DNA of 62,896 bases from Diacronema lutheri (taxonomy: Eukaryota > Haptophyta > Pavlovophyceae > Pavlovales > Pavlovaceae). The translations under genes were made by a program, and so were the position numbers. The notes beneath the pieces were generated by a model. That model was given only the letters and a program-made list of their open reading frames with translations, was not told the DNA's origin and searched no databases. How positions within the stretch are numbered: position 1 is the first letter of the stretch; each line of letters opens with the position of its first letter. The stretch is taken from NCBI GenBank assembly GCA_019448385.1, contig JAGTXO010000086.1:1-62896 (forward strand), in the 5' to 3' direction. Below are positions 11,102-22,318 of this stretch, one piece after another.

Positions 11102-14100
11102 TCGCCCGCGTCGCCGGCCGGCGGCGGCGGTGGCGGCGGTGGCGGCGCGGCCACGGCGGCGGCAGCAGCGGCGGCGGCGGCGGTGGCGGCGGCGGCGGCG
11201 CCCAGCGCGGGCGGCGGCGGCGTGGCGGCGGCGGTGGCGGCGGCGGTGACGCCAGCGGCGGCCTTGGCGCCGCGCGTCTGCGGCGGCGTTTCGGCGCCAT
11301 CGGGGCTGCCCCCGCCGCGCACCGCGCTCGTGACCGCGCAGACGCCGCCCGGCGCACGATCGCTGGCCGCGCCGGTCAGCGCGACGCGGAGGCGCTCGCC
11401 GACAGCGTACATGTCCGCCACGCTGAACGTGCGCGGCGCGGACGAGCAGCCCGCCGCGGCGAGCGCGTCGTTGAGCGCGCCCACTATCGCGAGGCCGCAC
11501 GTCGCGCCACGCTGCGCCGCCTCGTTGAGCAGCAGCGCGCGGCGCACGCGCGAAATGTCGAGACCCGCCGCGTGCAGCGTGGCAGTTATCGCCTTGGCGA
11601 GCATGAGCGCCTGCCTGCAGGGCGACGCGAGCGTGTCGACGAGCACCGCGTCGTAGCGATGCTCGCCCGCGCGCGCGACGCGCACAAGGCGCAACGCGGT
11701 GAAATGGCCGGAGGCGAGCTGCGCGCCGTCGTCACCGCCCGCGCCGCCGCGCTCGTCCGACGGGCTCCACACGCCGATGACAGCCTGCGTTGTCGCCTCG
11801 CTGCGCAGGCGGTGCAGCAGCGCGGCGCGCTCGGCGTCGTCCTGAAACACCGCGGGTTGCGCGGCGAGCGGCACGTGGCAGACATGCCCGCCGCCGGCCT
11901 GCCCGTGCACGCGCAGCACGACCTCGCAGCACGCGTCGACGGTTGAGGCGAGCATGTCGCCGCTGGCGATGCGCTCCACCTCTGCCTGCGGGAGGCCGGC
12001 GCTCGCGGCGGCGGCGGCCAGCCGGCGCGCAGCCGCGTCGCCCGCCCACGCAAGCAGCGCCGAGTTGGCGGGTTGGAGGGGAAGCTCAAGGGCGGCTGGT
12101 TCGGTGGCGGTAGCCTCGTTGGCAACGGGCACGTTGGCGGTGCGCGCGTTGGCGGCGGGCGCGGCGGCGATGGCTGGTGGGGCGGAAGACGCGCCCGCGG
12201 CGGCGGGCGCGGACGCGGCAGCGGCAGCGGCTAGTGGGGCGGGGAAAACGCCGTCGGTGGCAGGCGCGGAGGCGAATGCAGGAGCAACTAGTGGGGCGGG
12301 AAAATCGGCGGCAGGCGCGAAGGCGGATGCAGCAGCGGCTAGTGCGGCGGGGAAAACACCGTCGGCGGCAGGCGCGAAGGCGGATGCAGGAGCGCCCAGC
12401 GGGGCGCAGAAAACACCGTCGGCGGCAGGCGCGAAGGCGACAGCAGCAGCGGCCAGTGGAGCGGAGGCGCAGGGCCACGCGCGCGCCAGCCGTGCAAGCC
12501 CAAGCCGCGCGCGAGCGACGCACGCGCCGATGGCCGAGGCGGCGGCGCAGGCCACGACGTGGCCTGGCACCGGTGTGGCCAGCCGCTCGCGGGTGTGCAC
12601 GTCGAGCCGCGCCCCACGCCAAGAGCGGCGGCGCGCTGAACGGAGGCGCGCGACCCCGATCGATCCGCCCGCGCACGCGCGCGCCGGCTCAGTGTGGCCA
12701 ACGCGCGCCGCTATGCAAGGCGCGCGCGCGATAACGGCGGCTGTCGGCCGTGGCGTGCGCGTGGCGGCGCCGCGGCGACGGGCGCGGCACACGAGCCGCT
12801 CGGGCGCGCCGCCGCCGCGCGGCACGATGTCGAGCAGCACGGTCACGCCGCGCGCGCGCGCGACCGCCGTGCACGCGAGCCGCACGGGCAGCGGCGGCCC
12901 GTCCGGGCGCGCGAGCGCCGCCACCTCGGCGTCGGTGAGGCTGTGCAGCTCGCGGCGCGCGCGCGCGAACGCGGCGATGTCCGCGCGCAGCTCCGCGTCC
13001 GTGCCGAGCGCGGCACGCGCGTGCACGGGGAGCGACGCGCGCAGCGCGTGGAGCACGCCGCCGCGCGCGCCGCGCGGCGCCGGCGCGCGCTCGCGCTCAG
13101 CGCGCGCGGCGCGCGTGAGCTCGCGCACCGCGCGCGCGAGATTGCGCCGCGCGGCCGCGACGGGAGGGCTAGGTGCGCGCGCGCGCCGGTTGTAGCGCGG
13201 CCGCGCCGAGTCGAGGGGCGGCGGACGCGGTGCGTACGCCGCGGCGCGGCCCGCGCGCCAAAAGGCCGGCGGCGGGCGCAGCTCCGTCGCGTCGACCGCG
13301 GCCGCGAGCGCGCCGAGCGCGGCGTCGCTGTCGCCCGCCGCGTCGGCCGCGTCGACGAGCACGAAGAGCGCGCCGAGCGCGCGCGACGCGGCCGCCTGCG
13401 CGGCGGTGGGGCGGGCGCAGGCAGCGACGCATGCGGCCGCCATGCCGCGCGCCGCGGCGAACGCCGGTGACGTGACGGCCGCGCCGATGGCAACGGCGGC
13501 GGCGGCGACGGTGGAGGCGGCAGCGCCGGCGATGGAGGTGGCAGCGGCGGCGGCGCTTGCCATCGCGCGGCGCGCGAGACGCGAGGCGCCACCGACCGCC
13601 GCCGCCGCAGCGCGCGCTGCGCGCGCGCCGGTGGCGCGCATCGTCGCCGCGCCAGGCGCCGCCGCGCCGACGCCGCCGGCGCCCGCGCCGTCGCCGCTCT
13701 CGGCCGTGCAGGGCTCCGATGGCGAACCCGGCGTGCGCTGGCGCGTGATGCGCGCGCCGAGGCGCGCGCTCCGCGCCGCGCGGCCGGCGACGTCGAGGAA
13801 GCGCCGTGCGCGCGCCGCGCGCAGGCCACGCGCGCGCGGCGGCGCACCGACAGGCGCCGAGCGCCGCGGCGCGCACGCCGGCGCGTCGCTGTCGGGTTGC
13901 GCAGCGCGCGCGCGGGAACTCGGCGCGGCGTGTGCGGGCGGCGGGCGCGCGCCCGCGCGGCGCAGAGGCGCGAGGCGCCGGCCGCAGACGAGGCGTGTGC
14001 GCAACCAGGACGGCGAGGGCCGCAGGGCGCCGTCGACGTCGCGCATCGGCGGGCCGCGAGCCCGCCGCGCAGCCGTGCGGCGCGCGCGAGGCGCTCGGCG

Positions 14101-17100
14101 GCGCGCGCGCCGCACGGCGCGCGCGGCGGCGCGCACGCCAGCGACGGCTGCGGCCACGCCGCGCGCCAACACGGCCGCGGCGTGCGCCATCGCACCGAGC
14201 ACGGCGCGTGGCGCGCCGAGCAAGCGCAGCAAGCGCGACGCCGTCGCGCGCGCCGGCGCACCGTGTGCAGGGGCCTCGCCAGCGCCAGCACCGACGCCGC
14301 CATCGCCGCAGCCGCAGGTGGCGTCGCCGCCGCCGCAGGCGTCGCGACGGACGCCGCCGCCGCCGAAACAACCGCCGCACACGTCGCCGCCGACGTTGCC
14401 ACCCCAGCCGCCGTTGCGTGCGCAGGTGGCTGCGGCGCGTGCGTGCGGGAGGCGTGCCGTGCGGCGCGCATCACACGGGCTGCGCGACGCGAGCGACGCC
14501 GCCGGGGTCCCCGCTGCGCCAGGCGCGCCGTGCGCGCCAGCCTCGCCGGCCTCGCCGGCGCGCGGTCGCGCGCTCGCCTCGACGTGGCCGCCTCCGCCGC
14601 CATCGCCGCCGTCGAACCGGGCGGCGGAGGGCTGCCGCTCGAACCGCTCGTCGGCGTCGGCCGCCACCGCCGCCTCGCGCTCCGCCGCCGCGGCGGCCGC
14701 ACGGCGCGCGTGGCGGAGCGCGCGGCCGCCGTCCGCTGCGCGGCGTGGCGGCGCGGGCGCGGGCTTCGGCGCGCGCGGCCCCTCGGCGCGCTCGCGGAGC
14801 ACGGCGAGCGGCGTGCCCGTGGCGACGCTCGTGCAGACGCGCCGCAAGGCGGCGCTTACGCACGCGTGGACGACGCGCGCCGTCCGCTTGTCGGCGGCGC
14901 GCGCGGCGCGGCGCGCGGCCTTGGCGGCGGCCTTTTTGGCGCGCCTCTGCTCCGCCTGCTCCGACAGCGCGCGCGCCTGGCGCTCGGCTGCGAGCGCGTC
15001 CTCGGGCGAAACGGTCGGCCTCGGCGGCCGCGCGCGCGCGCTGCGACGCTGCGCGCTGCGGCGGTCGGACGGCGGCTGCCGCGGCGGCGAGGACGGCGAG
15101 CGCGAGCTCGGCGTGGGCGACCAATCGCCGCTGACGGTTGCGAGCGGCGCAAACGGGTTGTCGTCCCCGCGACCCGCGGCGTGCGACAGTGCACGCGGCG
15201 TCGGGCGCCGGCCGACCGCTGGCGGGCCCCACTCGGACGGCGGCTCCGAGGGCGAGCGCGCCGTCGGCGCCGCGCGTTGCGCGGCCGGCGGCGCCTCCCG
15301 GTCCAGCGCCGCCTGCTCTCTCGCCGCGGCCTGCTCGTCACCCTCCGGCACGCCACGCGGCGCGAGCACCGCGGTGGCGCAGCGCGTCGCGTTGAGCAAC
15401 GCCGCCTCCATCTGCCGCACGCTGGCCTTGGCGCACGCCACACCCTGTCTCGCCCGGCGCAGCGCCTCGTGCGCGCGGCGCACTTCCGCGTCGGCATCTT
15501 CGCGCATGCCAAAGTGCGCCTGTTGCAGCCGCAGGTCCGCAGGGCGCCCCTGCGCGCGAGGGGCACGGGCGCGGCGGCGCGCAGGTGACGGAGCTGGCGC
15601 GCCGTTCTGCGCTGCGCGCACGCCAATCGACGGGCGCGCGCGCGGCGGGGCGCGCGCGCGCGCGCGCGCGCGCGCTGCCTACCCAGCCGCCGGCCGGCTC
15701 GCGCGAGCGCGCCAGCTGCTCCGCCGCCTCGGCGTCGAGCACGCGCTGCTGCGCCTCCTCCTCGCCCAGTGCAGCGAGGTGCAGCCGGCGGGCTGCCTTG
15801 CGGCAGTTGCCCTCCGCCTTGCCCACGGCCTTGCGCGCCGCGTCGACGGGGTCGTCGTTGGCTCTGGCGCGCCTGCGCTTGCCCTTGTCGGCGGGCGGCG
15901 GCTTGGCGCGCTGCAGCGTGCCGAGCGCGTCGTCGGCTCCGCGCGCGGCCGCCCGCGGGCGGCGGGCCCCAAAAAGCGCACCGGTCGCCGTGCGCGCCGC
16001 GCAAGCAACGACCAGCGCTGACATGCCGGCGAAGACCGCACCGCCCAGCGCCACGGTTGCCACGATGCGCAGCGTCCCGTGCGCAAGCTGCGCTGCCTCC
16101 GCCGCTTTGGCGGCCTCGCGCGCGCGCGCATCGGCGGCTCTCATCTCGTGCAGCAGCCCGGCCGCGCCGCTCGCGCCGTCGCGGCCGCGCGCGAGCTCGC
16201 ACAGCACCGCCGCCGCGCGCCGCGTGGGCTCGCGCGCGAGCAGCTGCGCGCCGCCGTCGGGGCGCAGCTTCTCAACGAACTCGACAAACGTCGCGTCGCG
16301 CCAGAGGGACATGCGGAAGGCCCTGTGCACCGCCCCCTCCTGCTCGCGCATCCGCCGTGCCGCCCGCCTGCCGTCGCGCGCGTGCGCGTGCGCGGCCGCG
16401 TCGAATCCCGCGACGCCGCGCTGCGCGTCGCGCGCGGCCGACGACGGCGCCGCCGCGCTGCCCGCCAAGGGCGCCGCAGCGGCGACGCGCGCGTGCGGAG
16501 CGACGGGATCGCCGGCGGCCGGCGGCTCGGCGCGCTGCGGCGTGCCGTTTGCTCCGCGCGCGGCCGTCCCGGGGGAGATGGCCGCGATGGCGCCGCCAGC
16601 CGCGCCGCGCGCCAGCCACGCGCATAGGCTGCCGACGAGCTCGCCGAGACCCCCGACGGTCGCCGCGGCGGCGAGTGCGCCGGGCTTGCCGGCCGACAGC
16701 GGCTCGCGAGCGTCGTCGTCGCAGCCGCCGGCACCCGTCTTGGCGAGTGCGTCGCGCTCGCCCTCGACGCCCGCCACGACCGCCGCCCCTCCGTCGTCCG
16801 CCGCGCCGGCCGCGCGCGCGGCCGGGCGCAGAGGAGGCGTGCCGGTGCAGCCGTCGCCGCTCGTCTTCGCCGTTTCCTCCACTTTGGTCACTTCGTCGCC
16901 ACCTGCGCCATCTCCGACGCCGGGGCCCTTGGTCACGCTTGCCGCCATGCGCGCCGTGCCCGCCGGCCAGCCCGCCGACTGCTCGAGCGCGGCGGCGAGC
17001 GGCGCGACGCGCGTCGACTCGGGCGCGCTCTCGTCATCGGGCTCGAGCGCGTTGTGCAGGCGCGCGAGCGCGCGCTCGACGGCCGCGGCGCCACTGCCGG

Positions 17101-19357
17101 GGGCGCGGCTCGCCGCGCGCACCGCGCGCCGCCAGGCCGGCGCGAACATGAGCGCCGGCTCGAGCGCCGCGAGCGCGCGCGCCTCGCGCGCGTCGCTCGC
17201 GCCGAGGCGCGGCGGCACGCGCGCGGCTCCGCGCGGCGCGGTGCCTCGGAAGCGTGGGCTCAGCGTGTAGGCGAGGTGCTGCGGCACGCCGCGCGCCTCC
17301 GCGCGCGCGCGTCCGTCCTCGACCTCGCGCCGCGCCTTCGCGATCGCCGGCGTGGCGCGCGCGAGCCAGTCGGGGTCGGCGGGCAGGTGGATCACGACGA
17401 GAATCGGCGCCCAGTCCAGCCGCGGGTTCTTGTGACGGTCGGGCACGACCCACACGAGCAGCACCGTGCCCTCCGCGCCGCACGCCGCCTCGTAGATCCT
17501 GGGCTGCGAGCGCCAATCGGGCCTGACGCGCAGCGCCCGCGCGTGGTCGATGGCGGCGGCGCGGTCGCCATTGAAGTGAACCGTCGTCACCTCGCCGATG
17601 ACGGACCGGCCGGACCGCCAGCAGAACACCGCGTCCGCCGACCCGCCGGCGATGGCCGCGAGCGATTCGGGCGCGGCGAGCCGCGGCAAGCCCTCGAAGG
17701 CGGCAAAGTCCTCGTGCGCATTGTACACGCCGCCCCAGCCGTCGTGCGCGTACGCGCGCGCGGCCGCTCGTACCGCGCGCGGCTGGTTCTCCACGCCCGA
17801 CGTCATGTGCCATGTCGTCCCCGCGAAGCCGGGCTCGCCCAGCTCGGCCCGCACGACGGCACCGTACCCCGCGCCCTGCGTCGGGGCGGCGAGGTGGTGC
17901 ATGCCCGCGCCGGTCACGCCCTCCGTGCGCTGCCGCGTGACGATCGTGCCCGTCGCGTGCGCGAAAAGCGTGTCGACCACGGCGGGCGCGCGCCCGCTGT
18001 TCGCCCGTAGCCGCGCCCTGCCCGCTTTTAGCTGCTCGGGGTCCTTGGCGTCGTACACGCGCGCGTCCGCGTCGCCCTCATCAGGCGCAGTGTAGACGCA
18101 GCGGCGTTCGAGCGGCGCCGAGCCACCGCCGTCCGCCGCCGCCGGCGAGGTTGGCGCCGCGCCCGCCGCCACCGCGCTCGTCGCCGCCGTGCCCGTCGCC
18201 ACCGCCGCAGCCGCCGCGCCCGCGGGGTCGTCGTCCCCGTCCTCCGCGCCCTCCCCGTCGTCAGCGGTGGTGGCGTCGCCATCGTCCCCGTCGCCCTCGC
18301 CCCCGCCGAGGCTGCTGAATGGTCGGGGCCCCCACGCCGAGGCGGCGCGCCGCTGCGGCGCACGCGGCGGTGGCGCTCGCGACGGCGGCCTTGGCGCCGC
18401 CGCGCCGCGCGGCCTGGCCGCCGTCGACAGCGCGCGGCCTGCAGCGCCCGTGAGCGCGTCGAGCGCGGCCGTGCGTGCGATGCGGTCGTCGGGCGCGCGC
18501 AGCGCCGCCTCGACGGCCTGCAGCAGCCCGTCGGGCGCGGATCCGCCGACACTGGCATCGCACGCCTCGGCGAGCCGCGCGGCCTCGGCGAGCCGCGCGG
18601 CCTCGCGGGTGAACGGGCCGAAGCGCCTGGCGCGGTCGCCGAGCAGAGCGCCGATGGCGGCGCGGAGCGTGCGCGCGCGGGTCTCCTCGTACGCGGCCGT
18701 CGTGAGGCGCGCGAGGCGCGCGTCCAAAGCCTTCTTGATGTCGACAAGGACACTCGCGCGGCGGCCGTAGAGCGTCGATGCGCTCGCCACGACCTCGGCC
18801 GCGACTGTTGCCGCGGCGAAGCAACACGCGGCCCCACTCTGCGGGGGCGCCTTGAAGGCATCGATGGGCGGCGCTGTTCTGCCGATGCGCTGCGCAAGCT
18901 TCTTGATGAGCACGCCGGCCGCCGTGGCGTACGCCGATTCGCCGTTGCCCAAGGTGCGCGAATCGGCGAGCAGGGCGAGCGCGGCGCCGGGCGGCGCGCC
19001 GCGCTGCGCGGGCGGCGCGAGGAGCAGGTACGCCGCCGTCCAGTGCACGAGGCCGCTGGACGCGCGGAGGCAGAGCGGTAGCACGACCACGAGCACCTGC
19101 CCAAACCGGTCCGCATCCGCGCATGCTTTGCGCAGGTTGCGCAGCGCCACCTTGAGCGCATGCTGCGAGCACCCCGTGTCGCCCACCCTAACCCTGCTCG
19201 TGCCGAAATCCGCGTAACGCAGCAGGGCGATGAGGCAAGTGGATGGGACCACGTGGGGGTGGGTATCTCCCGGCGACAGAATGGTGCTGAGGGCCAGCGA
19301 GAAACTGTCCGAGCCGCCCCGCCCGCCGGGCAAAGCGTCCTTCACGGAGTCCTCCAT
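452..19357 (-). CDS. Giant multidomain polyprotein ending in a Fanzor nuclease (about 6,214 aa)
   Basis: Three open exons, 19357-15683, 15549-2305 and 2176-452, join in phase 0 at both junctions across GT-AG introns of 133 and 128 nt. The start is the ATG at 19357; an in-frame TGA lies 21 nt upstream, although the bases before the ATG read CTGCAG, so an upstream exon spliced to it is possible. Predicted order: Ulp1-like peptidase (His105, Asp132, Gln173, Cys178/179); hydrophobic segment near 1092-1128; second Ulp1-like segment (His2507, Asp2530, Cys2576); polyalanine near 2656-2732; YqaJ-like nuclease (Asp4062, Glu4077, Lys4079); chromodomain near 5200-5255; Fanzor from about 5345 to the end (Asp5815, Glu5997, Asp6057). 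The C-terminus is an Asp/Gly-rich tail. Exon 2 alone is open for 4,415 codons, too long for chance even at this GC content. Alternatives are several genes in one open frame, or a polyprotein cleaved by its own peptidases. Single-gene status is less certain than the domain calls. Confidence 0.65.
2177..2304 (-). other. Intron 2, inside the Fanzor coding region
   Basis: The 128-nt segment starts GTGCGC at 2304 and ends GCGCAG at 2177 on the minus strand. It separates the Fanzor N-terminal part (ending PLRTHN) from the catalytic part (starting VPRNVRL). Both exon ends fall between codons. Without splicing, the N-terminal frame runs on through arginine-rich nonsense to a stop at 2134, and the catalytic frame has no sensible start. 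The splice restores one continuous Fanzor. Confidence 0.7.
3468..3624 (-). other. Chromodomain within the polyprotein
   Basis: Residues about 5200-5255 read YEVEAVVDERR, then FRIRWRGYDESADTWEPEANV, interrupted here for length, then a helix rich in Lys and Arg. The hydrophobic-aromatic pattern Y...(F/Y)xIRWxGY...TWEPE is that of chromodomains, including the aromatic residues of the methyl-lysine cage. Chromodomains bind methylated histone tails and in chromoviral integrases steer insertion to heterochromatin. Here the domain lies about 90 residues before the Fanzor. Confidence 0.85.
6720..7330 (-). other. YqaJ-like PD-(D/E)XK nuclease domain in the polyprotein
   Basis: Residues about 3966-4170. 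The family's opening motif is visible as RWHDERWEEVTGSKVGDV (W...R...T-S). The catalytic core is SPDGLAIL (Asp4062) followed by VLVEVKT (Glu4077, Lys4079), then a helix with HRDQLQLGMHVLG, matching the usual Gln-bearing helix. YqaJ/lambda-exonuclease family enzymes act in phage recombination and occur in eukaryotic viruses and transposons. All core catalytic residues are present. Confidence 0.85.
11026..11260 (-). repeat. GCC/GGC trinucleotide runs encoding polyalanine
   Basis: A near-perfect GGC run at about 11026-11100 and mixed GGC/GTGGC stretches to 11260 encode long alanine and proline runs (about residues 2656-2732). The tract sits between the second Ulp1-like segment and the next part of the polyprotein, as a linker would. 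Its copy number is probably unstable. Confidence 0.85.
11380..12100 (-). other. Second Ulp1-like peptidase segment
   Basis: Residues about 2376-2616. ASGHFTALRLV gives His2507, AVLVDTLASP gives Asp2530, and NEAAQRGATCGLAIVGAL gives a Gln and Cys2576 with the C-G pair typical of C48 peptidases. The upstream part (DMLASTVDACCEVVL) resembles the N-terminal helices of the family. All triad positions are filled, so it may be active. Confidence 0.55.
15550..15682 (-). other. Intron 1 of the polyprotein gene
   Basis: On the minus strand the intron begins GTAGGC at 15682 and ends GCGCAG at 15550, 133 nt in all, with a CG dinucleotide run inside (about 15655-15677). Both flanking exons are cut exactly between codons, so removing it fuses the 1,225-codon upstream frame to the 4,415-codon downstream frame. 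The frames differ without splicing, which is why an unspliced reading shows two separate ORFs overlapping at 15338-15621. Confidence 0.6.
18770..19180 (-). other. N-terminal Ulp1-like (C48) cysteine peptidase domain
   Basis: Residues about 60-195. A hydrophobic strand VLVVVLPLC precedes the histidine motif GLVHWTAAYLLL (His105). LLADSR supplies the aspartate (Asp132). PPQSGAACCFAAATVAAEVV supplies the oxyanion Gln173 and the nucleophile Cys178 or Cys179. The H-W / D-S / Q...C order and spacing match Ulp1/SENP peptidases, which cleave SUMO-like proteins and are common in large eukaryotic transposons. Sequence identity is low, so substrate is unknown. Confidence 0.65.
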
Positions 19358-21266
19358 CTGCAGACTGTGGGCACGTCAGTGTCCGGATGGCGGCCCGGAT
19401 GATACTTGGGAGAATTTACATGATGCCCTGGAGAATGCCCCGCTCTCCCACAACCAGGACCCGCCAGCGCGCCGAGCCTACTCGTTTGCCCGCGCCGCCT
19501 CTCTTTGCGCGCCCGAGCGCGGCCTCCGAGCGCGGCCAACGTCCTCCGGGGGCGTGCATCGTGGCTGCTCGGAGGGGCTGCGACGCGGCGAAAGCTCGCT
19601 GCGCGGCCGCAACGTGAGCGCGCGCGCGCGGCCGCGCGCCGGCCTGCGCTGCTCTGCACGGCCGCGCGCCGGCCTGCGCAGCCTCGTCGCGCAGCGTGAG
19701 CGCGAGCGCGCGCGAGGCGAGCTCGGCGGATGGGTGCGCGGCGGCGTTGGCGGCGGGTGCGGCGGCAGGCTGGGCGGCGGGTTTGGACGGAGAGTGTCGG
19801 GGAAGAACGGGGCGCATCCTGGCTGGGAGTTGGACGGCGCCCACCACGCGCTGGCGGATCCTGGTTGCCACCACCACCCCCCCCCCCCCCCCCCCCCCGG
19901 AGACGAGGACCAGGGGCATGGCCGACTCGCTGCGCCGCACAGCGCGCGGCGCGCGGCATGCTGCGCGACCTCAAGCACATCCAGCCGCGCTCCGCCCACG
20001 CAACGCGCGCAATGCCGCGTTGCACTGCAGGTGTGCACGTGCGGCTCTCACGCGCACTGTGTTGCACGAACGGCATCACGCCACCGAGCTGCGTCCGGAC
20101 CACGCGCCGCGCGCAGGCGACCACACAGGGGCGCGCCGCGCCGCGCGTGCGCGCCCTCGCAACCGTTGCAGCACGCTCTGCCTTGCACTGCGCCGAGCCG
20201 CCGCGCGCTGTGCGCGTGCATGCAGGGCGCACGCGTGCGACGAAGCGCGCGCGCGGCGAGGCGCGCGGGCGGCTCGCTGCGCGGGCGGCAACGCGCCCAG
20301 CTGCGCCCAGGCCAGGCGCGCGCCCGCGAGTGCCACCGGGACGCACTGCCCCCGCCGGGGTCGCCGCGCGCTCTGTGTGTGCGCTCGCGCGCTGCGAGCG
20401 CGGCGGAACGTTCGTGCATGGCGCGAAGAGCGCGGCACCCGAAGACGGCTGCCCCGAGCCCGCGCCGGGTGGCAGCGAGCGGCGGCACCTCCTCGGCGAG
20501 CCCGCCCCGCGCCTTCCCCTCCACGTGGCGTTTTGAGGCAGACGGACACGCGCCCACACTGCGACTGGGCACGCTGCTCGAGGCAGACACGCACCCAACG
20601 CGCGCGCACCACGCGCCCGCGTCGGCGGGCCGGTGTGAACGAGCGAGAGCTCGGTGTCGCCAACGGGGGCACGGGCGCGACTTCGGTCCGCCTCTCGACG
20701 GACGCAGGCGACGCTGCCGGGAACTTCCCCGACGCCTGCACATCCAGGGCTTCGAGGTACAGAGCTGGGCAACAGTGCCGCTCGTCACCGATGAGGCGGC
20801 CAAGCTCGCTATCCTTGCTGCCCTCGGCTCCACCAAACAGCCGGGCGACCCAACGGTTCGTGATCGCCTGGCCGCCAGGTGCGAACCGCGCCCGTGCAAG
20901 CGCTTCACCCGCATTCTCCGCCCCGCTGCGGACGTCCGCCTGCCGGCCGCGAACACGGCCGGTGCGCGTTGCCGCCTGGCCCAACACGAAAACCCGCCCG
21001 CCCCCGAGGCCGCAGGTCCTACCTGCCCAAGCGCAGCCCAACGGCACGCAGACAGCCCGCCTTGGCAACCGACTCGTGCGCGAGCGCTCCGCCCTCCACA
21101 AGAGCCTGCCCCACGCCACCGCCGACGCGGAGCCAGCGCAGCCGACGCCCCTCCGCGACGCTCGCGCCGCAAGGCGCAAGGGCCCCGGCGAGACGGCGTC
21201 AACCAAGCCCGCCGCTGGCACAGCGCCGGCACCCGGAGCCCACCCCAAGCCCCCGCGCACGCCTCG

Positions 21267-21299
<33 letters not shown>

Positions 21300-22080
21300 A
21301 TCGGCGGACCGATTGCGTTTTGGTGCGCCAGGCTCAATGCGCCATCGCAGTGGCGGGCCCGCAGACGCAGACGCTGACATGCCCAACGCTGGGCACTGAG
21401 GCCGCAGGCCGGCCCTCCTGGACCTGGCGGGCGAGCTGCCCGCGCAGCGGCCACGCGAGCCTCGCACTGACCGTGGCGGTCGCTGCCACCGTGATAGCTG
21501 CGGGTGCGGCGGCCTTGGCCCCAACCCCATCATCCGTCTTCATCCCCGCCCTGCTCGCGCTCGCGGCCTACGTCGGCAATCCCTGCACCGGGATCCGCCC
21601 CGCGAAGTCCACACAAGACTTATCCGTGCTGCACGCCAGCCGCGCGCGCCGACGCGCGCCGCTCCCACACGCTCACCTCCGTTTCCGCGGGCGGCCCAAC
21701 GCCCCCCCCCCCCCCCCCCCCCTCCCCCCCCCCCCCCCCCCCGGCAGGCGGCCATCGAGCCGCATTAGCACACCCGCCCGGGGCCTCCCGCCGCACCCGC
21801 AGCGGCTCGGCGCCTTGAATCCTCCCGTCCCCCGGGGTGAGGCCTTCAACCCGGGCCCAGCGCGCTCCGACTGCCTCACGCGCGCCAGCGCCAACCTCGG
21901 CGGCATGGTAGACCCCGAGCGAAAAGCCGCACTTCTCGCCGTCCTCGTCAGGCGCAAGTACGTTATCCTGCTCCTACTGCCGACGCGGCTCCCGCGCGCG
22001 CGGACTACTACGCCGGGCAGATCGCCGCAGACGCACGTGAGTGCACACGTGCGGACAAGGCGCACACGCTCGACGTCCAG
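19358..22080. other. Gap between polyprotein and USP-like gene
   Basis: No complete gene model can be supported. Short stretches look protein-like on the plus strand (for example GPDDTWENLHDALENAP near 19400 and LVTDEAAKLAILAALG near 20790) and on the minus strand near 20800, but none can be tied to splice sites with matching phase. C homopolymers occur at about 19877-19898, 21268-21298 and 21701-21742. The stretch may hold 5' exons of the polyprotein, remnants of another element, or nothing functional. Confidence 0.4.
21836..21995 (+). pseudogene. Possible remnant of a LINE endonuclease start
   Basis: The plus-strand frame reads EAFNPGPARSD, then RASANLGGMVDPERKAALLA, then VRRKYVILLL. Many non-LTR retrotransposons have an N-P-G-P motif before the endonuclease, whose first strand reads like S-x-N-V-x-G-L-x-D-P-x-R followed by a D-I-x-x-L-Q-E strand. 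Here the catalytic Asn-like strand is recognisable but the expected Q-E-T is missing. No reverse transcriptase follows in the window. This is a weak call based on one short match. Confidence 0.25.
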
Positions 22081-22287
22081 TTAGCGCACGTGCACGTGCG
22101 CGCCACTGGTCACATTTGAGCGTCCGTGCTCGCCCACAGCGTCGCCATCCACAAGATGCGCGCTGGAGCCATCCAAGCAGGGCTCTGCCTGCTCGGCTTC
22201 CGCAAGGCAATTTGGGCCGCGGACAGCGGACAGCGGACGGCGTGCGCGTGCGAGGTGCGAAAGGAGGAAGAAGGTAGGGAGAGTTGT

Positions 22288-22318
<31 letters not shown>

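Noticed and set aside
15655-15680. CG dinucleotide run as an origin or Z-DNA element
   Set aside because: It lies within a short intron. Similar runs occur in other introns (33451-33481), so nothing specific supports a role.
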